Positions 26,616-39,589 of a stretch of DNA of 40,979 nucleotides are shown here, in pieces. Source of the stretch: Pseudomonas aegrilactucae. GTDB taxonomy: Bacteria > Pseudomonadota > Gammaproteobacteria > Pseudomonadales > Pseudomonadaceae. Each line of letters starts with the position of its first letter. The stretch's first letter is position 1. The position numbers were made by a program, and so were the translations under genes. Location of the stretch: the NCBI RefSeq assembly GCF_019168305.1, contig NZ_JAHTBI010000042.1, positions 1 to 40,979 on the forward strand. Reading direction: 5' to 3'. A model generated the notes under the pieces. It saw nothing but the letters and a program-made list of their open reading frames with translations. It made no database searches and was not told the DNA's origin.

Positions 26616-26651
26616 CTTTTTGCGCGGTTATGCCGGTTTTTCGGGCGAGGT

Positions 26652-26679
26652 TTGCGTCTGCCTTCAACTGGGTTAGGCT
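26652..26679 (+). promoter_or_regulatory. Candidate promoter of icd
   Basis: TTGCGT (26652-26657) and TAGGCT (26674-26679) are spaced 16 bases. The match to sigma70 consensus is modest (about 3 to 4 of 6 each). It would place the transcription start near 26686, about 40 bases before the ATG, and GGAG (26717-26720) is 6 bases before the start codon. Confidence 0.3.
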
Positions 26680-26726
26680 CAGGGGATTGCATGAAGTCCT
26701 ACTAACCAGAAAAAGCGGAGTGCAGC

Positions 26727-27983
26727 ATGGGATACCAGAAAATCCAGGTTCCGGCAGTCGGCGACAAAATCACCGTCAACGCAGACCATTCTCTCAATGT
26801 TCCAGACAACCCGATCATTCCTTTTATCGAAGGCGACGGCATTGGCGTCGATGTCAGCCCGGTAATGATCAAGGTGGTCGATGCTGCAGTCCAGAAGGCC
26901 TACGGCGACAAGCGCAAGATCTCGTGGATGGAGGTGTATGCCGGCGAGAAGGCCACCCAGGTCTACGACCAGGACACCTGGCTGCCCCAGGAAACCCTGG
27001 ATGCAGTGAAAGACTATGTGGTGTCGATCAAGGGGCCGCTGACCACCCCGGTCGGTGGCGGTATCCGCTCGCTCAACGTGGCCCTGCGCCAGCAGCTTGA
27101 CCTTTATGTGTGCCTGCGCCCGGTGGTGTGGTTCGAGGGCGTGCCGAGCCCGGTGAAGAAGCCTGGTGACGTCGACATGGTGATCTTTCGCGAGAACTCC
27201 GAAGACATCTATGCCGGCATCGAATGGAAGGCCGGGTCGCCGGAGGCGAACAAGGTCATCAAGTTCCTCAAGGAAGAAATGGGCGTCACCAAGATCCGTT
27301 TCGACCAGGATTGCGGTATCGGCATCAAGCCGGTATCCAAGGAAGGCACCCAGCGCCTGGTGCGCAAGGCCCTGCAATATGTGGTGGATAACGACCGCAA
27401 GTCGCTGACCATCGTGCATAAAGGCAACATCATGAAATTCACCGAAGGTGCCTTCAAGGACTGGGGCTACGAGGTGGCGAAGAACGAATTCGGTGCCGAA
27501 CTGCTCGATGGCGGCCCGTGGATGAAGTTCAAGAACCCCAGGACCGGGCGCGAGGTGGTGGTAAAAGACGCCATTGCCGACGCCATGCTGCAGCAGATCC
27601 TGCTGCGCCCCGCCGAATATGACGTGATCGCGACCCTCAACCTCAACGGTGATTACCTGTCCGATGCGCTGGCGGCGGAAGTGGGCGGCATCGGTATTGC
27701 GCCGGGCGCCAACCTGTCCGACACGGTGGCGATGTTCGAGGCGACCCACGGTACTGCGCCCAAGTACGCGGGCAAGGACCAGGTCAACCCCGGCTCGGTG
27801 ATCCTCTCGGCGGAAATGATGCTGCGCCACCTGGGCTGGACCGAGGCGGCCGATCTGATCATCAAAGGCACCAATGGGGCGATCAAGGCCAAGACCGTCA
27901 CCTACGATTTCGAGCGCCTGATGGACGGCGCCACGCTGGTGTCGAGCTCAGGCTTTGGCGAGGCGCTGATCAAGCACATGTAG
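26727..27983 (+). CDS. icd: Dimeric NADP-dependent isocitrate dehydrogenase
   Basis: Icd is the homodimeric TCA-cycle isocitrate dehydrogenase. The 418-residue product closely resembles E. coli Icd (416). The substrate and phosphorylation loop [13 protein letters not shown] places the regulatory serine at Ser115, equivalent to E. coli Ser113, the target of AceK. AceK itself is not in the window. Further signatures are [19 protein letters not shown] and, near the C-terminus, [19 protein letters not shown]. It is divergent from idh and convergent with cspD, sharing a terminator with it. Confidence 0.98.
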   Translation: MGYQKIQVPAVGDKITVNADHSLNVPDNPIIPFIEGDGIGVDVSPVMIKVVDAAVQKAYGDKRKISWMEVYAGEKATQVYDQDTWLPQETLDAVKDYVVSIKGPLTTPVGGGIRSLNVALRQQLDLYVCLRPVVWFEGVPSPVKKPGDVDMVIFRENSEDIYAGIEWKAGSPEANKVIKFLKEEMGVTKIRFDQDCGIGIKPVSKEGTQRLVRKALQYVVDNDRKSLTIVHKGNIMKFTEGAFKDWGYEVAKNEFGAELLDGGPWMKFKNPRTGREVVVKDAIADAMLQQILLRPAEYDVIATLNLNGDYLSDALAAEVGGIGIAPGANLSDTVAMFEATHGTAPKYAGKDQVNPGSVILSAEMMLRHLGWTEAADLIIKGTNGAIKAKTVTYDFERLMDGATLVSSSGFGEALIKHM

Positions 27984-28000
27984 GCAGGCATCGAAAAAAA

Positions 28001-28028
28001 ACCGGCCAGCCCTGGTGGGCTGGCCGGT
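28001..28028. terminator. Bidirectional terminator between icd and cspD
   Basis: A 12-bp perfect stem (ACCGGCCAGCCC / GGGCTGGCCGGT, TGGT loop) is flanked by an A-run on the left and a T-run on the right. It therefore works as a rho-independent terminator for icd (plus) and cspD (minus). Confidence 0.92.
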
Positions 28029-28047
28029 TTTTTTGTGTCGGTTGAGG

Positions 28048-28305
28048 TCAGGCTTCAGTCGATGTCGAAGCCACGCTCGTGGGCTCGTGGATGGCGGTTG
28101 CACCGATTGCACCGATGTTTACCGCATGCAGGCCTTTGGGCCCCTGAATTATATCGAAGGCAACCAACTGGCCGGCCTTGAGCGTCTTGTAGCCGTCCAT
28201 TCTGATGGCGGAGTAGTGGGCGAACAGGTCCTCGTCCTTGCCTTCCTCATTGATGAAGCCGTACCCCTTGGCATTGTTGAACCACTTGACTTTGCCGGTT
28301 GCCAT
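28048..28305 (-). CDS. cspD: Cold-shock-like protein CspD
   Basis: The 85-residue product is a single cold-shock domain with an extra C-terminal tail. RNP1 appears as KGYGFI (13-18) and RNP2 as LFAHYSAI (27-34). In E. coli CspD is induced in stationary phase, inhibits replication and is next to clpS, as here. The start chosen is [10 protein letters not shown], with AGAGGG 8 bases upstream; the frame extends six codons further without better signals. The 227-base gap to the divergent clpS holds both promoters, which I could not place with confidence. Confidence 0.95.
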   Translation of the reverse strand: MATGKVKWFNNAKGYGFINEEGKDEDLFAHYSAIRMDGYKTLKAGQLVAFDIIQGPKGLHAVNIGAIGATAIHEPTSVASTSTEA

Positions 28306-28326
28306 CCTCATATCCCTCTGCAAAGG

Positions 28327-28357
28327 ACTCCATCACTGGAGTATCATCCACTCCATC
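28327..28357. repeat. Short repeats upstream of cspD
   Basis: ACTCCATC occurs at 28327-28334 and 28350-28357. The first copy also forms an inverted repeat (ACTCCA-TCAC-TGGAGT, 28327-28342). The element lies 22-52 bases upstream of the cspD start codon, within its probable leader. It could be an operator or leader hairpin; role unknown. Confidence 0.35.
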
Positions 28358-28532
28358 CGCATATGAACCTGCGAAAATTCTGGTTGACTGCGCGGATCTT
28401 TATCGATCACGGTGGGCTCTTATTGGTTGTAACACCGTTTTGCCGATAGTCAAGGTCAGGCGACGGCCGTACCAGCGTCGGCCCAGCGGTCAACATTCAA
28501 CCTTAACTTGCCGAAATGATGAAATTCTTTCC

Positions 28533-28895
28533 ATGCATGCACATAGCCAGATTCGACTAACATTCAATCAGGATTCCCCGCAGCAGCATGAGGACGATGG
28601 CTCTGGCCTGGCGGTACAGGAAGCCAAGCCCGCGCTGCAGGCGCCACCGATGTACAAGGTGGTTTTGTTCAACGATGACTACACACCGATGGATTTCGTC
28701 GTCGAAGTGCTCGAGGTGTTTTTTAACCTGAATCGCGAGCTGGCGACCAAGGTCATGCTGGCCGTCCATACAGAAGGACGGGCAGTGTGCGGATTGTTTA
28801 CCCGCGACATCGCCGAGACCAAGGCCATGCAGGTCAACCAATACGCCCGGGAAAGCCAGCATCCGCTACTCTGTGAAATCGAGAAGGACGGTTAA
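28533..28895 (+). CDS. clpS: ClpS adaptor of the ClpAP protease
   Basis: ClpS binds proteins with N-terminal Leu, Phe, Trp or Tyr and delivers them to ClpA (bacterial N-end rule). The 120-residue product has an acidic, flexible N-terminal tail, followed by the adaptor core [22 protein letters not shown], which contains the N-D-D residues that bind the substrate amino group. [21 protein letters not shown] follows, with the hydrophobic-pocket histidine. Start [12 protein letters not shown] matches the Pseudomonas length I recall. It is 30 bases upstream of clpA and presumably co-transcribed. Confidence 0.96.
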   Translation: MHAHSQIRLTFNQDSPQQHEDDGSGLAVQEAKPALQAPPMYKVVLFNDDYTPMDFVVEVLEVFFNLNRELATKVMLAVHTEGRAVCGLFTRDIAETKAMQVNQYARESQHPLLCEIEKDG

Positions 28896-28925
28896 TCGCC
28901 GACCACTTGGGTATGAGGTGAAGCT

Positions 28926-31196
28926 ATGTTAAACCGCGAGCTCGAAGTCACCCTCAATCTGGCCTTCAAGGAGGCCCGTTCGAAACGTCATGAGTTCATG
29001 ACCGTCGAACACCTTCTGCTGGCGCTGTTGGATAATGAGGCCGCCGCAACCGTTTTGCGTGCCTGTGGAGCCAACCTCGACAAGCTCAAGCACGACCTGC
29101 AGGAGTTCATCGACTCCACCACGCCACTGATCCCGGTTCACGACGAAGACCGCGAAACCCAGCCAACCCTGGGCTTCCAGCGTGTGCTTCAGCGTGCCGT
29201 GTTCCACGTGCAGAGTTCGGGCAAACGTGAAGTCACCGGCGCCAATGTGCTGGTGGCGATCTTCAGCGAACAGGAAAGCCAGGCGGTATTCCTGCTCAAG
29301 CAACAAAGCGTTGCACGCATCGACGTGGTCAACTACATCGCCCACGGCATCTCCAAGGTGCCCGGCCATGGCGAACACCAGGACGGCGAGCAGGACATGC
29401 AGGACGAGGAGGGGGGCGAAACGTCCTCCTCCAGCAACCCGCTGGACGCCTATGCCAGCAACCTCAACGAGCTGGCACGCCAGGGGCGTATCGACCCGCT
29501 GGTCGGGCGTGAGTCCGAGGTGGAGCGCGTGGCGCAGATCCTCGCCCGTCGCCGCAAGAACAACCCGCTGCTGGTGGGTGAGGCGGGTGTCGGCAAGACT
29601 GCCATCGCCGAAGGCCTGGCCAAGCGCATCGTCGACGGCCAGGTGCCTGACCTGCTGGCGCAGAGCGTGGTCTACTCGCTGGACCTGGGCGCCCTGCTGG
29701 CCGGTACCAAGTACCGTGGCGACTTCGAAAAGCGCTTCAAGGCGCTGCTTGGCGAGCTGCGCAAGCGCCCGCAGGCGATCCTGTTCATCGACGAGATCCA
29801 TACCATCATCGGTGCCGGTGCGGCGTCGGGCGGGGTGATGGATGCGTCCAACCTGCTCAAGCCGCTGTTGTCGTCGGGTGATATCCGTTGCATCGGCTCG
29901 ACCACCTTCCAGGAGTTTCGCGGCATCTTCGAGAAGGACCGTGCCCTGGCGCGGCGCTTCCAGAAGGTCGATGTCAGCGAGCCGTCGGTGGAAGACACCA
30001 TCGGTATCCTGCGTGGCCTCAAGGGGCGCTTCGAATCCCATCACAGCATCGAGTACAGCGATGAGTCCCTGCGTGCCGCTGCCGAGCTCGCAGCGCGCTA
30101 CATCAATGATCGGCACATGCCGGACAAGGCCATCGATGTGATCGACGAGGCGGGTGCCTACCAGCGCCTGCAGCCGCTCGAGAAGCGTGTAAAGCGCATC
30201 GAGGTGCAGCAGGTCGAAGACATCGTTGCCAAGATCGCGCGTATCCCGCCAAAGCACGTCACCAGTTCCGACAAGGAGCTGTTGCGTAACCTGGAGCGCG
30301 ACCTGAAGCTGACCGTGTTCGGTCAGGACGCCGCGATCGACTCGCTGGCCACTGCCATCAAGCTGTCGCGTGCGGGTCTGAAGGCGCCGGACAAGCCGGT
30401 AGGGTCGTTCCTGTTTGCGGGCCCTACCGGGGTTGGCAAGACCGAGGCCGCGCGTCAGCTGGCCAAGGCGCTGGGGGTCGAGCTGGTACGCTTTGACATG
30501 TCCGAGTACATGGAGCGCCACACCGTGTCGCGCCTGATCGGTGCACCGCCGGGCTATGTCGGTTTCGACCAGGGCGGCCTTTTGACCGAGGCCATCACCA
30601 AGCAGCCGCACTGCGTGCTGTTGCTGGATGAGATCGAGAAGGCGCACCCGGAAGTCTTCAACCTGCTGCTGCAGGTGATGGACCACGGCACCCTGACCGA
30701 CAACAACGGGCGCAAGGCGGACTTCCGTAACGTGATCGTGATCATGACCACCAACGCCGGTGCCGAGACCGCTGCACGGGCCTCGATCGGGTTTACCCAT
30801 CAGGACCACTCCTCCGACGCGATGGAAGTGATCAAGAAGAGCTTCACGCCGGAGTTCCGCAACCGTCTGGACACCATCATCCAGTTTGGTCGCCTGAGCC
30901 ACGAAGTGATCAAGAGCGTGGTCGACAAGTTCCTCACCGAACTGCAGGCGCAGCTGGAAGACAAGCGCGTATTGCTGGAGGTCTCGGATGCTGCACGCAG
31001 CTACCTGGCAGCCGGTGGCTACGATGCGCAGATGGGCGCGCGGCCAATGGCGCGGCTTATCCAGGACAAGATCAAGCGGCCACTGGCTGAAGAGATCCTG
31101 TTTGGCGAGCTGGCCGAGCATGGCGGTGTGGTGCACATCGACCTGCGCGATGGCGAGTTGGTGTTCGACTTCGAGACCACGGCCGAAATGGCCTGA
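28926..31196 (+). CDS. clpA: ClpA, ATP-dependent unfoldase of ClpAP
   Basis: ClpA is a hexameric AAA+ unfoldase that feeds substrates to ClpP. The 756-residue product, similar in length to E. coli ClpA (758), has an N-terminal double Clp-N domain (about 1-145), an acidic linker and two ATPase modules. Walker A motifs are GEAGVGKT (218-225) and GPTGVGKT (499-506). IGF at 621-623 is the ClpP-docking loop. GAGG at 28915-28918 is 7 bases before the start. It follows clpS in an operon and ends 78 bases before a bidirectional terminator. Confidence 0.98.
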   Translation: MLNRELEVTLNLAFKEARSKRHEFMTVEHLLLALLDNEAAATVLRACGANLDKLKHDLQEFIDSTTPLIPVHDEDRETQPTLGFQRVLQRAVFHVQSSGKREVTGANVLVAIFSEQESQAVFLLKQQSVARIDVVNYIAHGISKVPGHGEHQDGEQDMQDEEGGETSSSSNPLDAYASNLNELARQGRIDPLVGRESEVERVAQILARRRKNNPLLVGEAGVGKTAIAEGLAKRIVDGQVPDLLAQSVVYSLDLGALLAGTKYRGDFEKRFKALLGELRKRPQAILFIDEIHTIIGAGAASGGVMDASNLLKPLLSSGDIRCIGSTTFQEFRGIFEKDRALARRFQKVDVSEPSVEDTIGILRGLKGRFESHHSIEYSDESLRAAAELAARYINDRHMPDKAIDVIDEAGAYQRLQPLEKRVKRIEVQQVEDIVAKIARIPPKHVTSSDKELLRNLERDLKLTVFGQDAAIDSLATAIKLSRAGLKAPDKPVGSFLFAGPTGVGKTEAARQLAKALGVELVRFDMSEYMERHTVSRLIGAPPGYVGFDQGGLLTEAITKQPHCVLLLDEIEKAHPEVFNLLLQVMDHGTLTDNNGRKADFRNVIVIMTTNAGAETAARASIGFTHQDHSSDAMEVIKKSFTPEFRNRLDTIIQFGRLSHEVIKSVVDKFLTELQAQLEDKRVLLEVSDAARSYLAAGGYDAQMGARPMARLIQDKIKRPLAEEILFGELAEHGGVVHIDLRDGELVFDFETTAEMA

Positions 31197-31202
31197 AGCG
31201 CC

Positions 31203-31250
31203 GGCTCCTGCAGGATTACGCAACGCCTGTAGGAGCCAGCCTTGCTGGCT
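31203..31250. repeat. Variant REP-like repeat after clpA
   Basis: GGCTCCTGCAGG (31203-31214) and CCTGTAGGAGCC (31226-31237) form an imperfect inverted pair. The right part continues into a 7-bp hairpin AGCCAGC-CTT-GCTGGCT (31234-31250). The sequence differs from the GTGGGAGCTGGCTTGCC family elsewhere in the window, so it belongs to another REP type. Confidence 0.65.
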
Positions 31251-31266
31251 GGACTTTTCAGCAGGC

Positions 31267-31304
31267 ACACAAAAACGCCCGGCATTGGCCGGGCGTTTTT
31301 GTGT
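31267..31304. terminator. Bidirectional terminator between clpA and infA
   Basis: A 17-bp extended stem with core ACGCCCGGC-ATTG-GCCGGGCGT is flanked by AAAAA and TTTTT. It serves clpSA on the plus strand and infA on the minus strand. Confidence 0.92.
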
Positions 31305-31311
31305 GTAGCGT

Positions 31312-31530
31312 TTAGCGGGCGCGGTAGGTGATGCGCCCTTTGCTCAGGTCGTAAGGCGTCAGTTCGACGCGGACCTTGTCGCCAGTGAGAATACGGATGT
31401 AGTTCTTGCGCATTTTGCCAGAGATATGCGCGGTAACGACGTGCCCGTTTTCCAACTCCACGCGGAACATGGTGTTGGGCAGGGTGTCGACGACAGTGCC
31501 TTCCATTTCGAAGCTGTCTTCTTTCGACAT
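31312..31530 (-). CDS. infA: Translation initiation factor IF-1
   Basis: IF-1 occupies the ribosomal A site during initiation. The 72-residue product [20 protein letters not shown] has the single OB-fold (S1-like) and the conserved [18 protein letters not shown] and [14 protein letters not shown] stretches, and is the usual 72 residues long. GAGGG is 9 bases before the ATG. It lies alone in its own unit, between clpA and bpt, an arrangement found in many gammaproteobacteria. Confidence 0.98.
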
Positions 31531-31631
31531 GCAGTAAAGCCCTCGGTGTCCAGTTGCCGGCCCGGTGCAACTGCGCCAGGCTAAAAAGTGGCGTGCATTG
31601 TGCCCGAAAAATGGGGTTCAAGCCAAGGGTT

Positions 31632-32339
31632 TCAGTTAAGCGTGACCCATCGCTGATTGATCAGCAGCTCGATGGGGCGGTACTGGGTCTTGTAATTCAT
31701 CTTTTTGCAGTTTTTGATCCAGTACCCGAGGTAGACCGCTTCGAGCCCCAGGCGCAGGGTTTCGCTGATCTGCCACAGGATCGCGAAGCGGCCCAGGCTG
31801 CGCCGCTCCTCTTCGGGTTCGTAGAAGGTGTACACCGCCGAAATGCCGTTGGGCAGCAGGTCGGTGACTGCCACCGCCAGCAGCTTGCCGGCCAGGCGGA
31901 ACTCGTAGAAGCGCGAAAACGGCAGGTCGCGCACCAGGAACGTGGCGAACTGGTCACGGCTGGGCGGGTACATGTCGCCATCGGCGTGGCGCTGCTCGAT
32001 ATAGCGCCGGTACAGCTCGAAGTATTCTTCGTTGAAGCTGGGGCGTGCAGAGGTCACCACCAGGTCGGCATTGCGCTTGATGATGCGCTTCTGCTGACGG
32101 TTGGGGGTAAAGCGCGCAGCCGGGATGCGTGCCGGTACGCAGGCGCTGCAGTTCTGGCAGTGCGGGCGGTACAGGTGGTCGCCGCTACGTCGAAAACCCA
32201 TTTCCGACAGGTCTGCGTAGACGTTGGCGTCCATCGGCTGGCTCGGGTCGAGGAACAGCGTGGTGGCTTGCTCGTCAGGCAGGTAGCTGCAGGCATGGGG
32301 TTGAGTGGCATAGAACTTCAGCCGCGCCAACTCTGTCAT
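31632..32339 (-). CDS. bpt: Aspartate/glutamate leucyltransferase (Bpt)
   Basis: This tRNA-dependent aminoacyltransferase (ATE1/Bpt family) adds leucine to proteins starting with Asp or Glu, creating ClpS-recognised degrons. The 235-residue product has the N-terminal cysteine cluster [16 protein letters not shown], followed by the [20 protein letters not shown] and [16 protein letters not shown] segments of the GNAT-like catalytic domain. The start [14 protein letters not shown] is preceded by GAGGGG at 6 bases. Whether Leu or Arg is transferred cannot be seen in the sequence; the Bpt call is from family and bacterial context. Confidence 0.93.
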   Translation of the reverse strand: MTELARLKFYATQPHACSYLPDEQATTLFLDPSQPMDANVYADLSEMGFRRSGDHLYRPHCQNCSACVPARIPAARFTPNRQQKRIIKRNADLVVTSARPSFNEEYFELYRRYIEQRHADGDMYPPSRDQFATFLVRDLPFSRFYEFRLAGKLLAVAVTDLLPNGISAVYTFYEPEEERRSLGRFAILWQISETLRLGLEAVYLGYWIKNCKKMNYKTQYRPIELLINQRWVTLN

Positions 32340-32396
32340 GATCAACCCCTCGGGAGGTACTTTTGTTTTAAGTGTAAGCCAGCTATGAAAACTCGC

Positions 32397-33092
32397 CTAG
32401 CAAACGGCTTGGCGGCAGACCCAGCTGGCATTGGCGGGCTGGTCGAGGTAGTCACGCAGGTACTCGGCGAAGCTGGCCCTGGCGATGGCACGGGCACCCA
32501 GGCTGTGCAGGTGGTCGGTGGGCATCTGGCAGTCGATCAGCACCACGCCGGCCTCCTTCAGGTGCTGCACCAGGTGCACGAAGCCGACCTTGGAGGCGTT
32601 GTCGGCGCGGCTGAACATCGATTCGCCGAAAAACAGGCGGCCCATGGCCAGGCCATACAGGCCGCCGACCAGTTCGCCGTTTTCACGAACCTCCACCGAA
32701 TGGGCGAAGCCCTGTTGGTGCAGCTCGAGGTAGGCCGCCTGCATGTTGTTGGTGATCCAGGTGCCGTCGGCGTAGTCGCGCGGCGCGGCGCAGGCCTGGA
32801 TGACTGCAGCGAAGTCCTGGTCGAAGCTGACCTCGTAGCGGCCCTGGCGCAGTACCTTGCGCAGCGAGCGCGACACGTGCAGCTCATCCGGGAACAGCAC
32901 GGTGCGCGGGTCGGGCGACCACCACAGGATGGGCTGGCTGTCCTGGTACCAGGGAAAGCAGCCATGGCGATAGGCCTGCACCAGGCGTTCGGCGCTGAGG
33001 TCGCCACCGGCGGCCAGCAGGCCATTGGGCTCGTGCAGGGCCTTTTCCAGTGGCGGGAAGTCCAGGTTGTTGCGGCTCAGCCAGGTCAGCAT
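32397..33092 (-). CDS. aat: Leucyl/phenylalanyl-tRNA-protein transferase
   Basis: Aat transfers Leu or Phe from tRNA to proteins beginning with Lys or Arg, making N-degrons. The 231-residue product has [21 protein letters not shown] near 24, the conserved [22 protein letters not shown], and the [20 protein letters not shown] stretch. I chose [19 protein letters not shown] from family similarity. The ribosome-binding site is weak, and the frame runs 50 codons further upstream into a REP pair. It precedes bpt by 57 bases, so the two are likely one unit. With ClpS and ClpA in the same neighbourhood it completes the N-degron pathway. Confidence 0.95.
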   Translation of the reverse strand: MLTWLSRNNLDFPPLEKALHEPNGLLAAGGDLSAERLVQAYRHGCFPWYQDSQPILWWSPDPRTVLFPDELHVSRSLRKVLRQGRYEVSFDQDFAAVIQACAAPRDYADGTWITNNMQAAYLELHQQGFAHSVEVRENGELVGGLYGLAMGRLFFGESMFSRADNASKVGFVHLVQHLKEAGVVLIDCQMPTDHLHSLGARAIARASFAEYLRDYLDQPANASWVCRQAVC

Positions 33093-33148
33093 GTCGTTCA
33101 ATCGCACTGCGGCAGGGTAGGGGAGTGGGTCAGCATCGCTGTAAAAAG

Positions 33149-33235
33149 CTTCGCCGGCAAGCCGGCTCCCACAGGGCAGGCAGCGTGCTTGACGTGAGCG
33201 CAGAGCCTGTGGGAGCTGGCTTGCCAGCGAAAGCG
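33149..33235. repeat. Inverted pair of REP hairpins (REPIN) between aat and ftsK
   Basis: The first copy (33149-33175: CTTCGCCGGCAAGCCGGCTC) faces the second (33205-33235: GTGGGAGCTGGCTTGCCAGC). The first carries compensated changes (GCCGGC-AA-GCCGGC), preserving its stem. It lies in the 390-base divergent region between aat and ftsK. Confidence 0.85.
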
Positions 33236-33303
33236 GCTGCAAGCGCGCCGCAACTTAACCTGCACTATGCTGTCCCAACTACGCAAAAACCCCGCATAAG
33301 CCT

Positions 33304-33332
33304 TTGTCACAAAAGAAAATGCGTGCTCAAAT
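33304..33332 (+). promoter_or_regulatory. Candidate sigma70 promoter of ftsK
   Basis: TTGTCA (33304-33309) and TCAAAT (33327-33332) are 17 bases apart, with 5 of 6 and 4 of 6 consensus matches. A transcript would start near 33339, about 144 bases before the TTG start, and include the small upstream frame at 33403-33486. The rest of 33236-33402 shows no other element I can name. Confidence 0.35.
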
Positions 33333-33402
33333 TGCCGTATAGGAAATTGGCCCCCGTTTACGCCTCGTTCCGGCGTGCCGTCATGGCGGCAGGCGGGCAG
33401 TA

Positions 33403-33486
33403 ATGTTAAAAGTAGTGGTTTGTTGGCCCCGTTACCGGCCAGCCCCTGTTGGACGCGCATTGAGCGCAGGAATAGACGCGTTTTGA
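33403..33486 (+). CDS. 27-codon upstream reading frame coupled to ftsK
   Basis: ATG at 33403 opens a 27-codon frame ([20 protein letters not shown]...) ending in TGA at 33484-33486. The TGA overlaps the TTG start of ftsK (33483-33485) as TTGA. The peptide has no recognisable domain and its ribosome-binding site is weak (AGGCGGG). Such an overlap usually signals translational coupling, and the weak TTG start and poor ribosome-binding site of ftsK make that plausible. It could equally be chance. Confidence 0.35.
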   Translation: MLKVVVCWPRYRPAPVGRALSAGIDAF

Positions 33487-35888
33487 AGAAATCCACCGCA
33501 ACACCCAGCCCCGAGCCGCTCTGGCGCCAGCAGCTGCACTACCGGCTCAAGGAAGGTGCACTGATCGCCATCGGCGCGCTGTGCCTGTACCTGTGGATGG
33601 CCCTGCTGACCTACGACCAGGCCGACCCGGGTTTCAGTCACACCAGCAACGTCGAGCAGGTGCAGAACGCCGCCGGTCGCGCCGGGGCGTTCTTTGCCGA
33701 CGTGCTGTTCATGGTCCTGGGCTATTTCGCCTACATTTTCCCGTTGCTGCTGGCGATCAAGACCTGGCAGATCTTCCGCGAGCGTCACCAGCCCTGGCAG
33801 TGGAGCGGCTGGCTGTTCTCATGGCGCCTGATCGGCCTGGTGTTCCTGGTGCTGTCGGGCGCGGCGCTGGCGCATATCCACTTCCATTCGGCCCCCAGCC
33901 TGCCGGCCTCGGCGGGCGGTGCGCTGGGTGAAAGCCTCGGTGACCTGGCCAAGAACGCCCTGAACGTGCAGGGCAGCACCCTGATGTTCATCGCTCTGTT
34001 CCTGTTTGGCCTGACTGTGTTCACCGACCTGTCGTGGTTCAAGGTCATGGACATCACCGGCAAGATTACCCTGGACCTGTTCGAGCTGTTCCAGGGCGCC
34101 GCCAACCGCTGGTGGGCCGCGCGCAACGAGCGCAAGCGCCTGGTGGCCCAGCTGCGCGAAGTCGACGAGCAGGTGCACGATGTGGTCGCGCCTGTAGTGG
34201 CCGACCGCCGCGAGCAGATCAAGGCCAAGGAACGCATCCTCGAACGCGACACCGCGCTGAGCAAGCACGTGGCCGAGCGCGAGCAGCACGTGCCGCCGGT
34301 GATCATGCCGGCCCCGCCCAAGGCGCCGGAGCCCAGCAAGCGCGTGCAGAAGGAAAAACAGACCCCGCTGTTCGTCGACAGCGCCATCGAAGGCACGCTG
34401 CCGCCGATCTCGATCCTCGACCCGGCCGAGAAGAAGAAGGTCAACTACTCGCCAGAATCCCTGGCCGGGGTAGGCCATCTGCTCGAAATCAAGCTCAAGG
34501 AATTCGGCGTGGAAGTGTCGGTGGACTCGATCCACCCAGGCCCGGTGATTACCCGCTACGAGATCCAGCCGGCCGCCGGCGTGAAGGTCAGCCGTATCGC
34601 CAACCTGGCCAAGGACCTGGCGCGTTCGCTGGCCGTGACCAGCGTGCGCGTGGTCGAAGTGATCCCCGGCAAGACCACCGTGGGCATCGAGATCCCCAAC
34701 GAAGACCGCCAGATCGTGCGTTTCTCCGAAGTGCTGTCGTCGCCGCAATACGACGAAGCCAAGTCGCCGGTCACTATGGCCCTGGGCCATGACATCGGCG
34801 GCAAGCCGGTGATCACCGACCTGGCCAAGATGCCGCACCTGCTGGTGGCTGGTACCACCGGTTCGGGTAAATCGGTGGGTGTGAACGCGATGATCCTGTC
34901 GATCCTGTTCAAGTCCGGCCCCGAAGACGCCAAGCTGATCATGATCGACCCGAAAATGCTCGAGCTGTCGATCTACGAAGGCATTCCGCACCTGCTGTGC
35001 CCGGTGGTCACCGACATGAAGGACGCCGCCAACGCGTTGCGCTGGAGCGTGGCTGAGATGGAGCGGCGCTACAAGCTGATGGCCGCCATGGGCGTACGTA
35101 ACCTGGCCGGCTTCAACCGCAAGGTGAAGGACGCCGAGGAGGCGGGCGAGCCGATCTACGACCCGATGTTCAAGCGCGAAAGCATGGACGACGTGCCGCC
35201 GCTGCTCAAGACCCTGCCGACCATCGTGGTGGTAGTGGACGAGTTCGCCGACATGATGATGATCGTCGGCAAGAAGGTCGAAGAGCTGATCGCACGTATC
35301 GCCCAGAAGGCGCGGGCAGCCGGTATCCACCTGATCCTGGCCACGCAGCGCCCGTCGGTGGACGTGATCACCGGCCTGATCAAGGCCAACATCCCGACCC
35401 GCATGGCGTTCCAGGTATCGAGCAAGATCGACTCGCGTACCATCATCGACCAGGGCGGCGCCGAGCAACTGCTGGGCCACGGTGACATGCTGTACATGCC
35501 ACCTGGCACCAGCCTGCCGATCCGTGTACACGGCGCGTTCGTCTCCGACGAAGAGGTGCACCGCGTGGTCGAGGCCTGGAAGCTGCGCGGCGCCCCGGAC
35601 TACAACGACGACATCCTCAGTGGTGTCGAAGAGGCCGGCAGCGGCTTCGACGGCGGCGGGGGTGGTGGCGGTGACGACGATGCCGAAACCGATGCGCTGT
35701 ACGATGAAGCCGTGCAGTTCGTGCTCGAAAGCCGTCGTGCTTCCATCTCGGCGGTGCAGCGCAAGCTCAAGATCGGCTACAACCGCGCCGCGCGCATGAT
35801 CGAGGCAATGGAAATGGCCGGCGTGGTCACGGCCATGAACACCAACGGCTCACGTGAAGTGATTGCGCCGGGGCCGATGCGCGACTGA
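33483..35888 (+). CDS. ftsK: DNA translocase FtsK
   Basis: FtsK is the septum-anchored motor that pumps chromosome ends to dif sites and activates XerCD recombination. The 801-residue protein has an N-terminal membrane domain (about four helices, roughly residues 20-175), a short charged linker, then the RecA-like motor. Walker A is GTTGSGKS at 457-464 and Walker B is [11 protein letters not shown] with Asp586/Glu587. The C-terminal gamma winged-helix ([29 protein letters not shown]) reads KOPS. The start is TTG, giving [15 protein letters not shown] prefer it because KKSTA is, from memory, shared by Pseudomonas FtsK. The linker is shorter than in E. coli FtsK (1,329 residues), typical for this genus. 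Confidence 0.95.
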   Translation: MKKSTATPSPEPLWRQQLHYRLKEGALIAIGALCLYLWMALLTYDQADPGFSHTSNVEQVQNAAGRAGAFFADVLFMVLGYFAYIFPLLLAIKTWQIFRERHQPWQWSGWLFSWRLIGLVFLVLSGAALAHIHFHSAPSLPASAGGALGESLGDLAKNALNVQGSTLMFIALFLFGLTVFTDLSWFKVMDITGKITLDLFELFQGAANRWWAARNERKRLVAQLREVDEQVHDVVAPVVADRREQIKAKERILERDTALSKHVAEREQHVPPVIMPAPPKAPEPSKRVQKEKQTPLFVDSAIEGTLPPISILDPAEKKKVNYSPESLAGVGHLLEIKLKEFGVEVSVDSIHPGPVITRYEIQPAAGVKVSRIANLAKDLARSLAVTSVRVVEVIPGKTTVGIEIPNEDRQIVRFSEVLSSPQYDEAKSPVTMALGHDIGGKPVITDLAKMPHLLVAGTTGSGKSVGVNAMILSILFKSGPEDAKLIMIDPKMLELSIYEGIPHLLCPVVTDMKDAANALRWSVAEMERRYKLMAAMGVRNLAGFNRKVKDAEEAGEPIYDPMFKRESMDDVPPLLKTLPTIVVVVDEFADMMMIVGKKVEELIARIAQKARAAGIHLILATQRPSVDVITGLIKANIPTRMAFQVSSKIDSRTIIDQGGAEQLLGHGDMLYMPPGTSLPIRVHGAFVSDEEVHRVVEAWKLRGAPDYNDDILSGVEEAGSGFDGGGGGGGDDDAETDALYDEAVQFVLESRRASISAVQRKLKIGYNRAARMIEAMEMAGVVTAMNTNGSREVIAPGPMRD

Positions 35889-35952
35889 TGATTCAATTTG
35901 CCGGTGGCCATTGACGGTTGCCGGCCCCTTCATAATTGCAACGAGGATTTCC

Positions 35953-36576
35953 ATGCGCCTGATTCGCATGCTGTTGGTTTCCGCCATGGCCCTATCCAGC
36001 GCTTCGGCCCTTGCCGCTGAGGCCGATGCCGCGCGCCTGACCCAGTTGCTGGACAAGTCCAAGACGATCAGTGCCCGCTTCTCCCAACTGACCCTCGATG
36101 GCGGCGGCACCCAGTTGCAGGAGACCACCGGCCAGATGTCGGTGCAGCGCCCTGGTCTGTTCTACTGGCACACCGATGCACCGGCCGAGCAGGTGGTGGT
36201 ATCGGACGGCAAGAACGTCACCCTGTGGGACCCGGACCTGGAGCAGGCGACCGTCAAGAAGCTTGACCAGCGCCTGACCGAGACCCCGGCCTTGCTGTTG
36301 TCGGGCGATGTGTCGAAAATCAGCCAGAGCTTCGACATCACCTCCAAGGAGCAGGGTGACGTGATGGATTTCGTGCTCAAGCCGAAAACCAAGGACACCC
36401 TGTTCGATTCGCTGCGCCTGTCGTTCCGCAAGGGCCTGGTGAATGACATGCAACTGATCGACAGCGTCGGCCAGCGCACCAACATCCTGTTCACCGGGGT
36501 CAAGGCCAACGAGGCCATCCCGGCGAGCAAATTCAAGTTCGATATCCCGAAAGGCGCAGACGTCATTTCGGAGTAA
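35953..36576 (+). CDS. lolA: Outer-membrane lipoprotein carrier LolA
   Basis: LolA is a periplasmic chaperone that carries lipoproteins from LolCDE to LolB. The 207-residue product starts [21 protein letters not shown] (signal peptide, cleavage after ALA). The mature part shows the typical [20 protein letters not shown] and [20 protein letters not shown] stretches, and ends [17 protein letters not shown] is 6 bases before the ATG. It lies between ftsK and rarA, as in E. coli. Length matches family norms (about 205). Confidence 0.96.
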   Translation: MRLIRMLLVSAMALSSASALAAEADAARLTQLLDKSKTISARFSQLTLDGGGTQLQETTGQMSVQRPGLFYWHTDAPAEQVVVSDGKNVTLWDPDLEQATVKKLDQRLTETPALLLSGDVSKISQSFDITSKEQGDVMDFVLKPKTKDTLFDSLRLSFRKGLVNDMQLIDSVGQRTNILFTGVKANEAIPASKFKFDIPKGADVISE

Positions 36577-36594
36577 GAGGTAGTAGCGTCGCCC

Positions 36595-39589
<2,995 letters not shown>

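Noticed and set aside
28929..31268. 779-codon minus-strand frame opposite clpA
   Set aside because: Antisense shadow of clpA, which is certain by its Walker motifs.
33819..35561. 580-codon minus-strand frame opposite ftsK
   Set aside because: Antisense shadow of ftsK; no domain and histidine-rich low-complexity translation.
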